Assembly (NCBI GenBank): GCA_012934845.2
Contig: WNNJ02001308.1
Span: 121,002 to 185,001, forward strand
Source: Pomphorhynchus laevis
Taxonomy: Eukaryota > Acanthocephala > Palaeacanthocephala > Echinorhynchida > Pomphorhynchidae
DNA length: 64,000 nucleotides
Reading direction: 5' to 3'
The translations under genes were made by a program, and so were the position numbers. The notes below the pieces were generated by a model that did no database searches, had not been told where the DNA came from, and saw only the letters and a list, made by a program, of their open reading frames with translations. Within the stretch, counting starts at the first letter, position 1, and each line of letters starts with the position of its first letter. Positions 12,001-27,000 of the stretch are shown piece after piece.

Positions 12001-15000
12001 ATAAATAGTAAATAATACAGTATACATTCTAGTATACATATTTATTATAGTATATATATTTATTATTACTTTTTTCAGTATTATTGTTACTCTTCAAACT
12101 TGATCTGCTTTAGACCACACCATCAATATTCTCATTAATTACAGAAGATTTTGAAATACCATCAACAATCAAGACAATTTGTTTGGGTGGTGAATATTTT
12201 TCAGCTTCATTAGTAAAGCCATTTATACTCGATACGTCTCTACATTTCCGGTTATTTAACATTTATGGATTAACCGAGCTATCATGCTGGGCCAGTTTAG
12301 AAGAATTAACCCTAAATAATATCAGGTTCGTGATACGTTTCTAAACAAACAGATCGATAATCGTGTCTCAATTGATTTGCAATTAATTTAATTGAAAATA
12401 ACACTTATATCTGCTGAACTCGTTATCTATCGTTTTACTGAATTGCCATACTATTTGGTAAAGTATATCATCACCTACAAATTGCAAATCCAATGACCAC
12501 AAGTTTTCATTCAATCATTAATTCGTTTTTGAAATTAGGGAATTGCACTCTTTAATTCTAGTACACATCGTTTCCATCGAAAATTTGTGAAATAAAGAAA
12601 TATTTTCATTTATTTTCTTCCAGATAGATATACACAACACAATCAAGAAATTACATAATCGAATACATCATTATACAAAAATATAAATCTTATTCTGCTA
12701 ATTTTTGAATTATGTTATGAATAAATTAAAAAAATCAGTGTTATTATTATAATCCTTAAATGATGCTAATGTGATTTACTGATAGCATTTTGACTTTTTA
12801 CATCTATAGTCACGGGATTTCAATTGGTACGCCATTGTCCGATACAGAATTTCATTTCAAATGTGGCTGTAAAGTTGATGATCATCACGACTGTCCATTA
12901 TATCTTTGTAAGTTGTTCTTGCTTGTTCTGAGAAAACAATTTTTAGCTATTATACTACATTATTTTTATTTTTCGCTAACTGCTGACAACATAATTAAAT
13001 CATAAGTACAATTCGATAAAAAAATTACGTTTTGCTTCTGATGATGCTAGAACACTTAAAAAGTAGCATGGTATTTATCAAACTTTCCAATTGTAACATT
13101 TGAAATATTATATTTTATCTGATTTTTTCGGTTATAAATATTTATGAAACTGCTGTATGAGATAAATAAATTTTGAAGAATAAATTTATATTTTGTCGAC
13201 TAAGCTTGGATACAATTACATTTTGAAATGTTCCAAATAGTTTCCCAATCAAATTTATATTTTGTTGTTGCTGGCTATCGACTGTTTTGTCACGCTCGAT
13301 TAATGACAAATGGGTTGCAGCGAAACAATTTAACATATACACAATAAAGTAAAATTATAAAGAAGAAAACTAAAGAAATTATAAGAAGTAAAACGTATTA
13401 TCTAAAGAATAAAATATTAAAAACTCTATAACAATTTAAAATATAACTTTTAAAACAAAATGATTAACTCTATCCCACTGTAAATTACAAATATAAATTT
13501 AATATTTCAGTTTAAATTCTTGCAGCTATTTTTATGTTTTCTATTAGTTATTTTTATATTATTTTTCTATTAGTTGTTTTTTCCATTTAGCGCACTAAAT
13601 GAAAAAAAATTAAATTATATGACGCATCACTGTTTTGTGTTTGCTTTGTACATTTTGGAGTTCGAATAGAAAAAATATTATTATAAAAAAAATAGTTATT
13701 TTTATTGCCTACCGTTAATGCATGTTTAAATTTATTAATGTAATAAAAAAGCCTCTTGTATGTTGCGATTTAATTTATTTGGCTCATTAAATAAAACAAC
13801 TGTCAATTTAAAATCAATTTATGCATCATTTTGATTGCGTGTTTTTGTGTTACTGTATCTTTATCCAGATATTAACTGTTTAGCTCAACTATATTATCAA
13901 AATAAATATACGATTATTATTATTGACGTTATGTCCAGCTAGCGCTACTGGGAGAAGTATAAAGCACCGTGTTTTCACCGTGGTGCTTTTCACCACCACT
14001 ACTACACAGCACCACAGTTTCCTCAGGCGACGCGGTCTATCCGTCTCCCCCAGGATATTACTCTATTTATCCCTAAGAAAATTTGTTCCCACTATACTCC
14101 GTACATAACCCCGCCTCAATCCTCTTTATCCCAAGGTCTTTTAACCTTAGTTAAATACTCCTTAAGATCCTCTCTTCTACTCAACTATTCGTGTCCAGCC
14201 CTTTCTTGTTTAGTAGCTTCACTCTGTAATGACGGTAAACGCATCAGTCTAGCCAATGTCTACATTCGTACTGGTGAGATTTACAAGAATCGTGACCTCC
14301 TGGATATGATTATTGATAGCGGCTATGACATGGTACTTGGTGATTTCAACGACAGAAATGGTCGTTGGATTAATGCAGCACTCCGCAAAACCAGCAACGG
14401 TTATCTTATTCATAAACCACCGCCCCCTTCTTTTATTGCACATCAACAAATTCACTCCTCGACTTATTACTGCTGTATGATAAGTAGGTGTTGAAACCTC
14501 ACTGTACGAAGCGGTCGCGACAACATCTGTCCACCTCTCATGACTTGATTCGTTGGCGGATAGAAAAGGATACACTGCTTAGAAGTAGATTCTACTTTGA
14601 TCCTATCGGAGTGGCTTTCTTTCAGGCAGCTATCCAACGCTTACCCCGAATTGGTAATAAGAGTCTTATCGAATTTGATTCCTACTTCTCTTCGCAAGCT
14701 ACCGCGATGCTTTCGACTACCTACAAAGGTCGTATTTACAGTTCCACTCCAACAAAACTCAAGACCTTAGCATACATGATCCGTCTTCCCAACCTTTCTG
14801 CTTCTACCTGACATGGAGCTCTAGGTATAGGTTCCAACTGGGTAAAAATATGGCAAGCATTGCTTCCCTTACTCCAGCCCAGTCTTCCTTCTGGAAGATT
14901 TTAAAGAAGGAGAAGTTTGTCTGTTGGAAGGATAGAGCTTTGCGTTGGATTGGGAAAATAGGGCTTGATAATGTTTTGGAGGAGTCACTATTCCTACATA

Positions 15001-18000
15001 ATTATGGAGCCACTCAATCTCCTTAACCAATCTCGCCTTGGGGAGACTTCAGGAGTAGATATCTATCTGTCTCAGATATTCTTAACTCCTGGGGGCCTAT
15101 TCCGGGCACCTCCAAATCCGTCGCTCCCCTCTCTTCTCGTGTCTGTCAGCTTTTGACAGCCGAACCAAGAAGAGAAGTGGTCGTCAAAATGCTTTAAAGC
15201 CACCCCTTCCGATATGGCCGGCATCAACATTAGTAGATGTGTTTTTATTCCAAAGAAAAATCAGGTCTCTTGTACTTAAGACTGGCGGCCCATTTCGATT
15301 AAGAATTCCCTCGTGTCGACTTACGAGAAAGCGCTTGTCCGTAAAATCCGCGATCATTTAAGTAGGCGATATGTAATCGCACCAGGTCTCCATGGGTTCG
15401 TCAAAGGTCGCTCTGTCCATTCAGCTGTAGGTGAAGTGCATCAGTTCTGTCAGGAGAGTAGTCATCAACTTGCTGTGGCTGCTTTCCATGACTTTTTTGC
15501 TGCATTTGACTGCATCTCCATTCCCTTTGTTATCTCTTATCTCAGGTCCCTAGGGTTGCCTGCGAGAATTGTTAACAGGGTAAGTATCCTGCTGAATACT
15601 AAGCGATTTTACTATGGAGACGACCCTGATACTAGTCAGTTCTACCCTATTACGGGTGTTCCCCAAGGATCACCACTTTCTCCTATTTTATATCTTGCTG
15701 CTTCCATTGAACTCTTTAAAATATTTAAACGCGAACAACGTCTAGTGGTATACGCTGATGATACCACAGCCCTGTTATCTGGACGCAGGTGCAAAGACGT
15801 AGTCTCGGACATCAGCCGATTCTTTTTAAGATTAAAAGACCAGTTAATCCGGTCTAACATTTTTTAAACTCCGCTAAATCGAAGGTGGTAGTCTTCCACG
15901 GCGCCCCTGCAACAAAGCAAAAACTTTATAGATTTGCACTCTCTGCCCTCTTCTTAATTTTGACTGATCAACCACTCCCTACCTTCACGAGTCGAGTAAA
16001 ATACCTGGGGTTTACCGTTACAGTGAACTTGTTAGCGAAAGCTGACCTGGATAGACTTAAACGTATTCTGAAGAGAGCAAGGTGAACCCTGAAACGGACC
16101 CAGCATCTGTCATTGAAATAGAAAACCCAAGTGCGCCTCTAGGGTACTTAAACTATCTCGGGATTAGTCTTCTTTTCTAGAGGACGTCTCCCAGAGCAAA
16201 GGCTAAGGTTTCTCAAGCTCCTCGTCTCTCGTTTACCCAGCATAGTTCGCCTCGACTGGACTCTTTCGGGGGGGGGTGAAAAACTCCGGGTGGTTGAGGC
16301 ATATACCCTAAGGTCCAGTGGCATTCTTTGCCAGACGGATACATCCGTTTGAGTAATTGCATCAACACTAGGTTTAAATGAGGTAAATGACGATGCTTTA
16401 TGTATTTCTTTTCATTGCTATCATTCATTGCGTGGGCAATTTTAAATATCATTGAATAAGTAAAAACATCATCAAAAAAAGCTTTATCTCGGTATGGAAA
16501 ATGAACGCCTTATACTAATAGTAGATCGCTAGCCTTCTCTTCGGAATAGATATTGTTAAAATCACTCATGGGTAAGAGAAGAAGATACTGTACGTTCGAC
16601 GGCCAATGAACTTTCGTACTTTGCTTGCATACTGAAGGTGGACAGTAGATAATTATATATAAAAAACTAAATATAGTTTAATATATAAAAACATTTTTTT
16701 AAAACATATTTTACTCCATTTTAATATATTAAAACTATAAATATAGTTTAAATAATAACAATAAAAATAAAATTTACAATTCGTTATATTATGATTTAAA
16801 TGCTTACTTTGGTAAGTTGATTAATAGTAAAAGTTTAAATACATCAAAGATAAATATTTGGAAAACTTAGTAGATAAAATTAGAGAGTAAATGAAAGTAA
16901 CAAACAATTATAAAAGGAAAGATCAAATTAATAAATATATGTATAAAGAACTTACTAAATTAAAGGATAACTATATAATAACAACTATTGATAAAGCTAG
17001 TAACAACTTTGTCGTCGTATGCAAAAAGCTTTATTATGATTTACTAATGAAAGAGGTTAATTCTAATGATTTGAATGTAAATCCAACATATGAACGTAGT
17101 GAGTTGAGTTTAGAAACAATTATTACAAGTCACTGTTCTATAATGGATAAAAAGGGTATAAAGGTTGAATCAGATAATAAAACTATACCTATATTATATT
17201 GGAATACATAAAAATCCAATAAAACCTAGGTTCATATGTAGTGCTTTTAAATGTACATTAAAACCACTTTCTGTCTATATGAATAAAATACTTAAAGCAA
17301 TTAAAGCACACTTTAAAAAATATTGTAAGGTAATCGAAATTAATACTGGTATAAAACACTATTTCAGTATTAATTCTACAAAAGAATTTTTAGAACAGAC
17401 AAAAGGAATAAATTTTCAGAATATAAATACCTATGATTTTAAAAGCTTATCCATGTAACTTATTCTTAATAAAACAATAGTAATGATAAAGAAGGTATAT
17501 ACCTAGATATGAACATTAAAATAACATTAACTAAAACTACTATTAATTTATATCGTAAAGATGACATATTTAAATTTACAAGAAACATATTTTTGCATGA
17601 GCATTCATGCATACCATATAATATAAAATATAATACATTAAATAATGAAATTTTAAGAATTGCAACAATATGTAATTATATTGGCTTTCTTCAAAATCAT
17701 TTAAATAATTTAATAGATACATATTTTAAACTAGGTTTCTCCCGATGACCTCCAAACTTTATTCGAATACATAGTATATTGTTTATTAGCCAATTCATGA
17801 AAATTGACTTTAATTTTAAATTTGATTATTATTTTTATTTGTTTATTTTTATTTATTTTTTTATTTTATAATTTTATTATATACGTAGACTCAGTAAGCG
17901 GAATTGATTTATGCGATGTCTTACGTGCCTGCTATATTTGTGTAAATCTTCTGTTGTATATATTGCCAAACATGTCGTTCATTATTACATGCAGGTATTT

Positions 18001-21000
18001 TTTCATTTAATGTATCGCATATAATTATAATTCGCCTCGATCAAAATCATTGACCCCTTTATACTTAGTGGGTGGTTACTATAAGCAAGGGTATATGTGT
18101 TTTTCCAAGATTTTTTTTACAAAATAAGGTTAGTTTTAATTTTCCCTTATCATCACAGTAAACAGTTGTATCAAGAAAGTTAACTTTTATCCTAGATTAA
18201 ATGTAAATTTTTGAGAATTTGATGATTGTACATGTTCAAGAAAGGATGCCGCCGACTCTCGATGTCCTGGCCAAATAATGATTATGTCATTAATATAGCG
18301 ATAGTATGCTATCGGTTTTTGGAAATTTTCAATTATTCTATTTTTATATACTGCCATGAATATGATGGCATAGACAGATGCAGCTGAAGTGGCCATAGAT
18401 GTGTCTTGCTTTTGTGAGTATATGCTATCATTAAATTCAAAAATGCTATATTCAAATATTTGTTTAAGGGCTTCAGAAAGGAAAGCTGTTTTGGATTTGC
18501 TATAATTTGTTTCTGCTCTTAAATTTAGTTATTAACGTATCTGCTCTTAAATTTAGTCAACTCACGTTGACTAAATTTAAGAGCAGATACGTTAATAACA
18601 TTGAATGCCATACTTTCAAGGCTAGAGTTGTTGTTTCTTTTGGATTTTGTTACTCTTCTATTTGGATGGTCTTCAAGAGCGTCCAATTCAGCCGGATACA
18701 AAAATTGCCCAATAAGCTTGCTAGTTTTACAATCTTTCTTTACTAATGGCTTATTCAGCTGACTTGGCTTTGTTTATTTACTGTGTAGCCATAGAATTGA
18801 AGAGGTTAAACTGTCATAGACCTTTGATCGTTTTCAATTACTCTGATCCACTTTTGGTTGATTGTCTTGTAAAACTGCTGGTCAACGATGTTTGAATTTA
18901 CGTTTAGATTCCTCTTAATTTTCAAACCATTAGGGATCAACCCGTTATAACGACAAAATTCAAAATATTTTATATGTGAATATATCCTTGCTTGCTCTTT
19001 CGACGGCTGAATCCCCGATGGAACACACTTCAATATGTTGTCAGAATTACGATAGCTTGCTGAGATCCTCTCTGGACTCATTTGTATATTTCAATTTAAA
19101 TAAATGATCGCAATTTGCAATGCAAGTGTTGAGACAATTTTTTCGCTGAAGAAGGCAAGCGCGTGAAACCGTGAGAAAGACGTAGATGCAAGTGCTTTAA
19201 AACTATTGTTAATGGCAATATTTATAAAAGTACGGCAACAGGATGCACATATAAAATAACAATAATAGAACCACAACTAAGAGTGTCATATATCTAGCGA
19301 CTTGTAGAGAATGTAATTCGCAAATGTCGGTGAAATAGGTAGATATCTAGCTGAGAGAATTACTAATAGAACGTCCGTTATTAAGGCAGCAAGGAGTAAC
19401 AACGATGCAGCTGTGGGTCATTCTTTGATACACGTTAGCAAGGATTTATTCCAATAGGCCATAATACATTCTGGATTAAATGATCAACAAGAACGGCGAA
19501 AATGTGAAAATATAGTCAGAAAACTTAATGACTTAAGCAAGTATCTTAATATCGAGGGAATTTATCAATGACGAGAGTTTGCATTATGTATGCTGCTTCT
19601 TAATTATTGTTCTGTATTTTATTTTACGATATTGTTTTTCGACATTATGGCTTAGACGCTTATGTGTTTTTAGATACAAGACAATTAATTGTTGCTGGAA
19701 AAGACAAACGCGTGAAACCCTGAATGAAAGTTCAAATAAAAATTTTGATTCAAATTGCATTAAACTATTGCCGATCATTTCTTTAAATTTAAATATATCA
19801 AACGTGTTTGTAAACATACTCGGTAAATAAGAAATATATCAATCCGGACCTGTATTTAAAATATTTAGGAACGATCAGGTATAATTGAAAGTCAACAAAA
19901 TTGATATTTATCTAGTAACTACAGAAACATCTTCAGAAATTAGAAACAACATAAAAATAAAAAAATACATTTTATCTCCATAAATGTTTTAAGAAAGTAA
20001 AAGCTAATATCGAATTGGGTTTTTAGCTATGTAATAGCCTTAATTAAATAATTGATTTTGATAGTAATTTATTTTTATCATGATGCTTAAAGAAATGATA
20101 TACCATTAATAAAATATATATATGTTCATCAAATGTGTTTTAGCAACTAATAATCGAATGTGTAAAGTGCTACCAGATAATTTCTGCTACGATGGCACTA
20201 TGTTAAGAACTGGTGATTTAGTGACGTCATTACCTTGTGGGAAGTTGATATGGACTGGTCGCGAGGATAATACTGTAAAAATATTTGGTAAACAGATTAA
20301 TCTTGATCTATACGAAAAGGTAAATTCGCAGCACACATTTTCTAATTTTTGTGTTTGCCTTCTGCTTTCTGGGATATTTTAAAACCCGGATTTATTTGTG
20401 TTTTATCTATCGCATAACTGTTATTATCACGACCAGAAGTAAACAACACATTTTTGATATTCGGCATTTACGATTGCTCACAGTAACACACTGCAAAACA
20501 TTTTATTTTTATTTGTTAAGCAGTTTTCTCTTATAATTTACTTTAATTAAAACGATTTTAAAAGATCTTTCACTTGTATCATATTTTGCCTATTTAGGCG
20601 TGTGTTGACTTTGGATGCAAATCGGCAATTGCAATATGCAAGTCATCACAGATACTAATGCTTATTGAAAACCCAACCGATCTATTATTGAAACGACTTC
20701 GTAAATGGACTACTGATAATAAACTTTTATTTCCTCGAATAAAAAGTTTAGAACACGGATCATTTAGTCTTACATCTAATGGTAGCACTTATACTTTATC
20801 TATTTGCATCGATTTATTGTTCTTTATCAGGTAAGCTCGACAGAAGGCCATTTTACCATATTTCCAACTTCGATTCTTGTGAGCTAGGGAATTTAGCAAT
20901 ATCTGAAGCATACAGTATCAAAGATGCATTTATTAAAACCTGGGAAGTAAGTTGTTATTTTAATTGACTTTTGATTCTCTAGCTGAATCGACACGCTATA

Positions 21001-24000
21001 TTCATCTTCATTTTTATAAATACGCTAAAGATTAATCACGTATTTTACTTCTTTAACGGTTCTTGTATACCAAAGTTCTTATATCGATTGTAGTTCGATT
21101 ATAGTTCTCAGATGTTACATATTAATAACAAATAATATAATCATTTGCCTATATATATTAAACTTCTGGCCAGCCTCAGTGATAAATATTCATAATATTT
21201 CTTACTTTTATATTTACAGAAACGATTTGGTGATTATAGTGTTTTTGAACTGCTATTAGCCATTGTGCTCTTGATGTTGCAACATGAGACTAAAATAATT
21301 CCGTTATGGCAAATAGTGTATTTAGAGGGAGTGCAGCTAACACACGACATGGAAAATCGAATCCAAACAAACTCACGTTAAAAATTACGAAGAAACACCG
21401 AACAGAAAGTGAAATGTGCTATTCGAAATATCAAAAATAAAACAAAGTAAATGAAACAAACAAAATTATTAAAAATGAACTTGTCATCTAATCCTTATTT
21501 AGATTTATAATTAATTATATTTACTTTACAAAACATACTAATTTATAGTGTACTACAATCTGGAGATAAATCTGCCTACATAATATATTATATTAAATAT
21601 TTGGCCCCGCTGCTATGTTGGGTCGAGGACTAAGGGCCGAAACCTGAAGCATAGCAGTTTGTCCTGATGACCTCTAATCATCATTCCAATACATTGTATG
21701 TTATTAATTAGTCAATTCATAAAAATTGACTTTTATTTCAAATTTCAAATTTTTTATTTTTACTTGATATAAATATAAATTGTATAAACTCTTATATAAT
21801 TATTTATTATTTATCTTAATTTTTATTATATATCGTATAAAATACACATACCCAGTTATCTGATCTGATTTTGGACAAATATGTTTCGATATATTTATTA
21901 TAAATGTGTATTTATCTCTAATAATTTTAATTCTATAAGTGAACAACTTTATCTAGGTAGCCTTATTCTTAATAAAACCAATATTAATGATATAGAAGGT
22001 ATATATTTAGATATAAACTTTAAATCAACATCAATTAAAACCATTTTTAATTTATATAGTAACGATGACATATTTAAATTTACAAGAAACATATCTTTGC
22101 ATGATCATTCATGCATACCATATAATATTAAATATAATACATTAAATAATGAAATTTTTAAAATTACTACATCATTTTTCTTCAAAATCATTTAAATAAT
22201 TTAATAGATGCTTATTTTAAACGAGGTTACTTTAAAAACAAAATCGAACAGAAAATAGTAAAATATATAAATCAACATAATAATATTAGAAATAAATTTA
22301 AATCATTAGAAAAAAAAATTTATGGATGATAAATAATATTCTTTGTACTGAGATAAGATACTAGATAATCAAATTTCATCAGAGGAAATACGTCATTAGC
22401 ATATATTTGATCCCGCTGCTATGTTGGGTCGATGACTAGGTGCCGAAACATAATAACATAGAAGTTTCTTATGATAACCTCTAATCTTTATTCTGATACA
22501 ACGTCTGTTATTTATTAGTCAATTCATAAAAATTGACTTTTATTTTAAATTTCAATTTTTTATTTTAACTTGATATAAATTATATAAAATCTTATATAAC
22601 AGTTATTTATTATTCATAATTGTTTATTATTTATTATATTATTATTTAAATTTTATTTAGCATTATTTTTTATTTATTAATAATATAAAATACGTAGACT
22701 ATGATAGTTGATAGGAATTGCTTTAAATTATATATAAATACCAAACAACAACATAGTTAACTTGCCTTTTGAAAAACGCTCTATATTTTAAAGTTTTAAG
22801 CCAATGTTTCAAATCATAGTACTGCTCGAAATATAATCGTATCCATTTCTGAATCTTCAGAAGTGCTGTAAAAGCGTTTACCAAATTTAGCTAGCAAATA
22901 TACCATGCTTCTACAGTGTCTTGTTTTTCATTAAGTACGACATTATTCTAGGAAACATTGGGCATAAAATACGAGCCGAGCAGTCGATTTCGAGATGAAG
23001 GTGGCACTTCTTTGCAGTGTTTACAATTTCACGTTGCTTTTGAATCTTATATCAATCAGCGATCTGATACACTAATGTCGTACCTATTGTCTAATATCAG
23101 TACCAAAATAATTATTGATAACTTATCCAGTGAACTTGAAGAATTAGCAAGATCAAATCATATGCCACTAGGAAACTTAGAATCCAGTAACGCTATCGAT
23201 GTCGTCTCAGAGTGCAAGGATAATCCATTATTATCTGAGCTAAATGAATTATTAGCCTTCGACACTATTTCAATTCGATTAGAAGTTAGCTGGAGCGTAA
23301 ACCTTAATCGTTGTGTTGATTCTAATCCAATATGCTTTCTCTACGATAACAGAGAGAGCGGATATACATCGGAATTTGTCATTGTTGGATCTCATTACGG
23401 ATATGTGTGCTGTATTGATGCAGGCAGTGCATGCGTGCAATGGTCATACAATACAATAAAGCGCGTTGAAGCATCACCGAGCTTGTCTAACAACAAACGG
23501 ATTGTCGCTATAGGTTAGAACATATCTGATAATAAATTTTTATTCGTATTATTTCTGCTCCTTCATTTATTTAGGAGATTATAGTGGTAATATGTATTTC
23601 CTGAACAGCATAACTGGTAATTGTCTGTACATACACCAAACAGACGGCGCAATTAAAAGCAAGTGTTGTTTTGTAAACGACATCGCGATATTTGGATCTC
23701 ATGACGGCTATATATACGCTCTGGCATTAAACGTATGTACATATTTATAATAAAAAATTAATTTACGAGTAATTAAATAATTAATAATTATTAAATAATT
23801 AATTAAATAATTAATTAAATTAATTAAAAGTTTTAAAATAATTTTAAAACAACTTCTAATTATATTTTCTTTTTATTTGTCATTCACTCTCTTTTTATTT
23901 CGGCCGTTTTTCTTCGCATAGATATCAATAATATTTTCTTTACATATATATTCCTCGTTGTCTTGTTGACAATTAGGCAAAAAGCAATATTTATTCTAAC

Positions 24001-27000
24001 GTCATTGTCTTGTTGACGGCGGTTAACATGTAACTTAATTACAAATCATATGAAAAATAATCAACTCCAAACTATTTACGAAATCGATTGTAATAAAATC
24101 TAGTTTGGCATTCTTGTTCCTAATATATAAAATTAAAACAACTTTTAGATAATTATTAAATTTAATATAATATATACAAACAGTGGTATAATACTTTAAT
24201 AAAACAGTATTATTGTTTTATTAAATTAAAACAATAATAAGGATTCCGTCTTATCGGCATTCGTATTCGGCAAAACTCGATCAATGTATTTAAGCACGCC
24301 ATATCAAGGATCGTTTTTTGTATCTGGACAGTCGCCAAGTTTCTGAAAAGCTGGAGAAAGGTATATGTCCGGATTAATATGCTATTTTTAGTTGAAATTT
24401 TTAGAATTTAAACGAAAAGCTTATGTTATAGGAAGTTAGAACCGATTAGGTACCAGCTCAGAGCAGGATATGATTTTAGCTAATACGGCCTCTGCTGTGG
24501 AAGATCATCTATCATAGATCCCTACAATGCGCTCGACGAAACATCATTGGCATATATCAATTGTTTAAAGTTTTTTTCAATAAGAATCCCTCCTCCTATA
24601 TAACTCTTCACCCTAGCCCTTGGTAAGTGATACTCAGCAGTATCCCTTACTAATTTCTCCGATTTGTTTTCTAAGTGTTTTACATAAGACCAGGGTCAAG
24701 CATTATAATGCCTAAATAATTGTTGCTCGAACAAAATTCTAACAATTTAAATCCACTGTATATAATCGATAATTTTATTATGTTGTAACTCACCGCTTTT
24801 GTTAAATTTTGTTGCATTTTACTTGTTTGTGTATACAGACTACTTATCCAAAGCAAACCAGTGTATCAGTTCTTTTTTGTGAAGCTTATAATATTTCTTT
24901 AGTATAGCAAGATCGTTTACACAGAGCTTTAATCTACATTCTTGTGATCATTCTCGAATATGCAACGGTAAATCGGCACGCTATAAGATAGCGTCAAACT
25001 CAAGGGACTACGAGACACCTCGATTTGCTACAATAATATCCGAACGAAAAGTTATGATCGCAGCGTACATCAATGACACAGCCTATACACATTTTTTGCT
25101 GTTAAATGGCTGGTAACATCTTCTCTGCCTAACCGATGTCATCAATTAAAATAGAAATAAATTTATAGATATCATTGCAATTGTTTAATAATAAATGATA
25201 TCCTATTGGTATAAGGGAACAATATTTTGTGTTTCCCGGAAAAATATTTTGCTATGATTTTAATACCAAAGTATTTACGATCTATTTTTTGAAATTTTCA
25301 AATCAAATTTATAATCTTTCTCTTAACGTTTATTTATTATTATATGTAAAGAATGATTATATATTACGATTATGCTGAACATCAAGCAAGATCTTATTTT
25401 GTGGTTAGGTATCGTATTCGTGAAAATATGGTAGCTAGGTGGCGATAATATGTTATATGCTTATGAACAGGGATCAATCCTTGTGTGCCCATAAATGTTC
25501 TTAATGACAACCAATAAATTTATTATCTATAAATTTATTAATGAATAATTAATAATTCTTATTTCTCTTTGTATTATTGTTAAGGACAACTATAAGCTAC
25601 TGTACAAATATAATCTTAAAGCCGGCGGCATTACATCAAGTCCATGCAGTGTATGGCAAGATACGCGTATCCACTTTACATATATCCATTATTTAAATAG
25701 AGTACACTCCTTGTTTTAGTTTAACATTTTAGTAATTTATTTTAAGCCATTTTACATCACAAAGTTATACCAAAATTATCTACAAAAGTTATATTAAATA
25801 CTTAATTGCGTTAAGTATTTTACTTTAGTATTGAATTTCATTAACGAAAATATCGTATTTAGATTTAAATAAATTAAAGTTCAAATCAGCTAAGTCTACG
25901 TATTTAATATAATTATAAAATTAAAAAAGGAATAATACTGCTAAATCAAAATTATATAATTAAATAATAAATAATAAATAATTTTTATATTTCATATAAT
26001 TTATATCAAGTTAAAATTTGAAATAAAATTCAATTTTTATGAATTGACTAATAAATAATAAACGATGTATCAGAATACGGATTTGAGGTCATCAGGAGGA
26101 AATTATATGCTATCAGGTTTCGGCTTCTATTCCTCGACCCAACATAGCAACGAAGCCAATCACGCGCTAATGACGTCTTTCCTCTTATAAAATTTGATTA
26201 TATAGTGACTTTTATTCAAATACAAAGCATATTGTTTATTATCCATCCATAAGAAATTTTCAGTTGATAGTTAAAATTTATTTTTAACTATCAACGTTAT
26301 TTTATCAAATTATTTATCAAATTTATTTTATATTATCACCTGACAATTATTATAGAATTGGAAAATTGTAAAGCATGTAAGATGCATGCAGGTCATCAGT
26401 CTAGATACAAATTGTGAATACATTCAGTAAATTTAAGTTCAACGTTTTCCGAGTTCACACAGTGCCTCATGTAAATTTGCGTTGACATAATGCAAGTAAA
26501 AAATAATTACTATATTATCTAGAGTTTAATTTTTTCAAAAAAGTTTACTTTAAAGAGAAGAAAAACGCTTTTCTTATAAAACAAACGGAAAAACACTGTG
26601 TATATTACATTTACTTTAAATATATTAATCAATAAATTCTTCTTGCCTTTTAATTACATTTTAAAGTAACCGAGAAGTAAATAAAAAATTGATGAGTTAC
26701 AATAATTCGGCAGCTAACGCTGTTATCATAAGGTCAAAATTGCGAAAACGCAATACTCCCAACCACACATATTTAGTCATAACTAACAATTACTACTTCT
26801 AAGTTTTAAAACATAAGATGTGATTTATTTGGACACGCGTATCTCATCTGAACATGGGTGTGTATTTGTTGCCGGCTTAAGCGGGATTGTACAGTCCGTG
26901 TGTGCGGCAACTGGACAGATTAATTGGTTTCGTGTATTGGCTGGTCCTGTATTTGCAGATCTTCAAACTTGTCGCACTACAGATGAAACATTTATGCTGT

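Noticed and set aside
16213-16580. - strand frame after LINE copy A (MIFKIAHAMNDSNEKKYIKH) as a gene
   Set aside because: It straddles the LINE end and shows no domain; possibly the edge of another element but not supportable.
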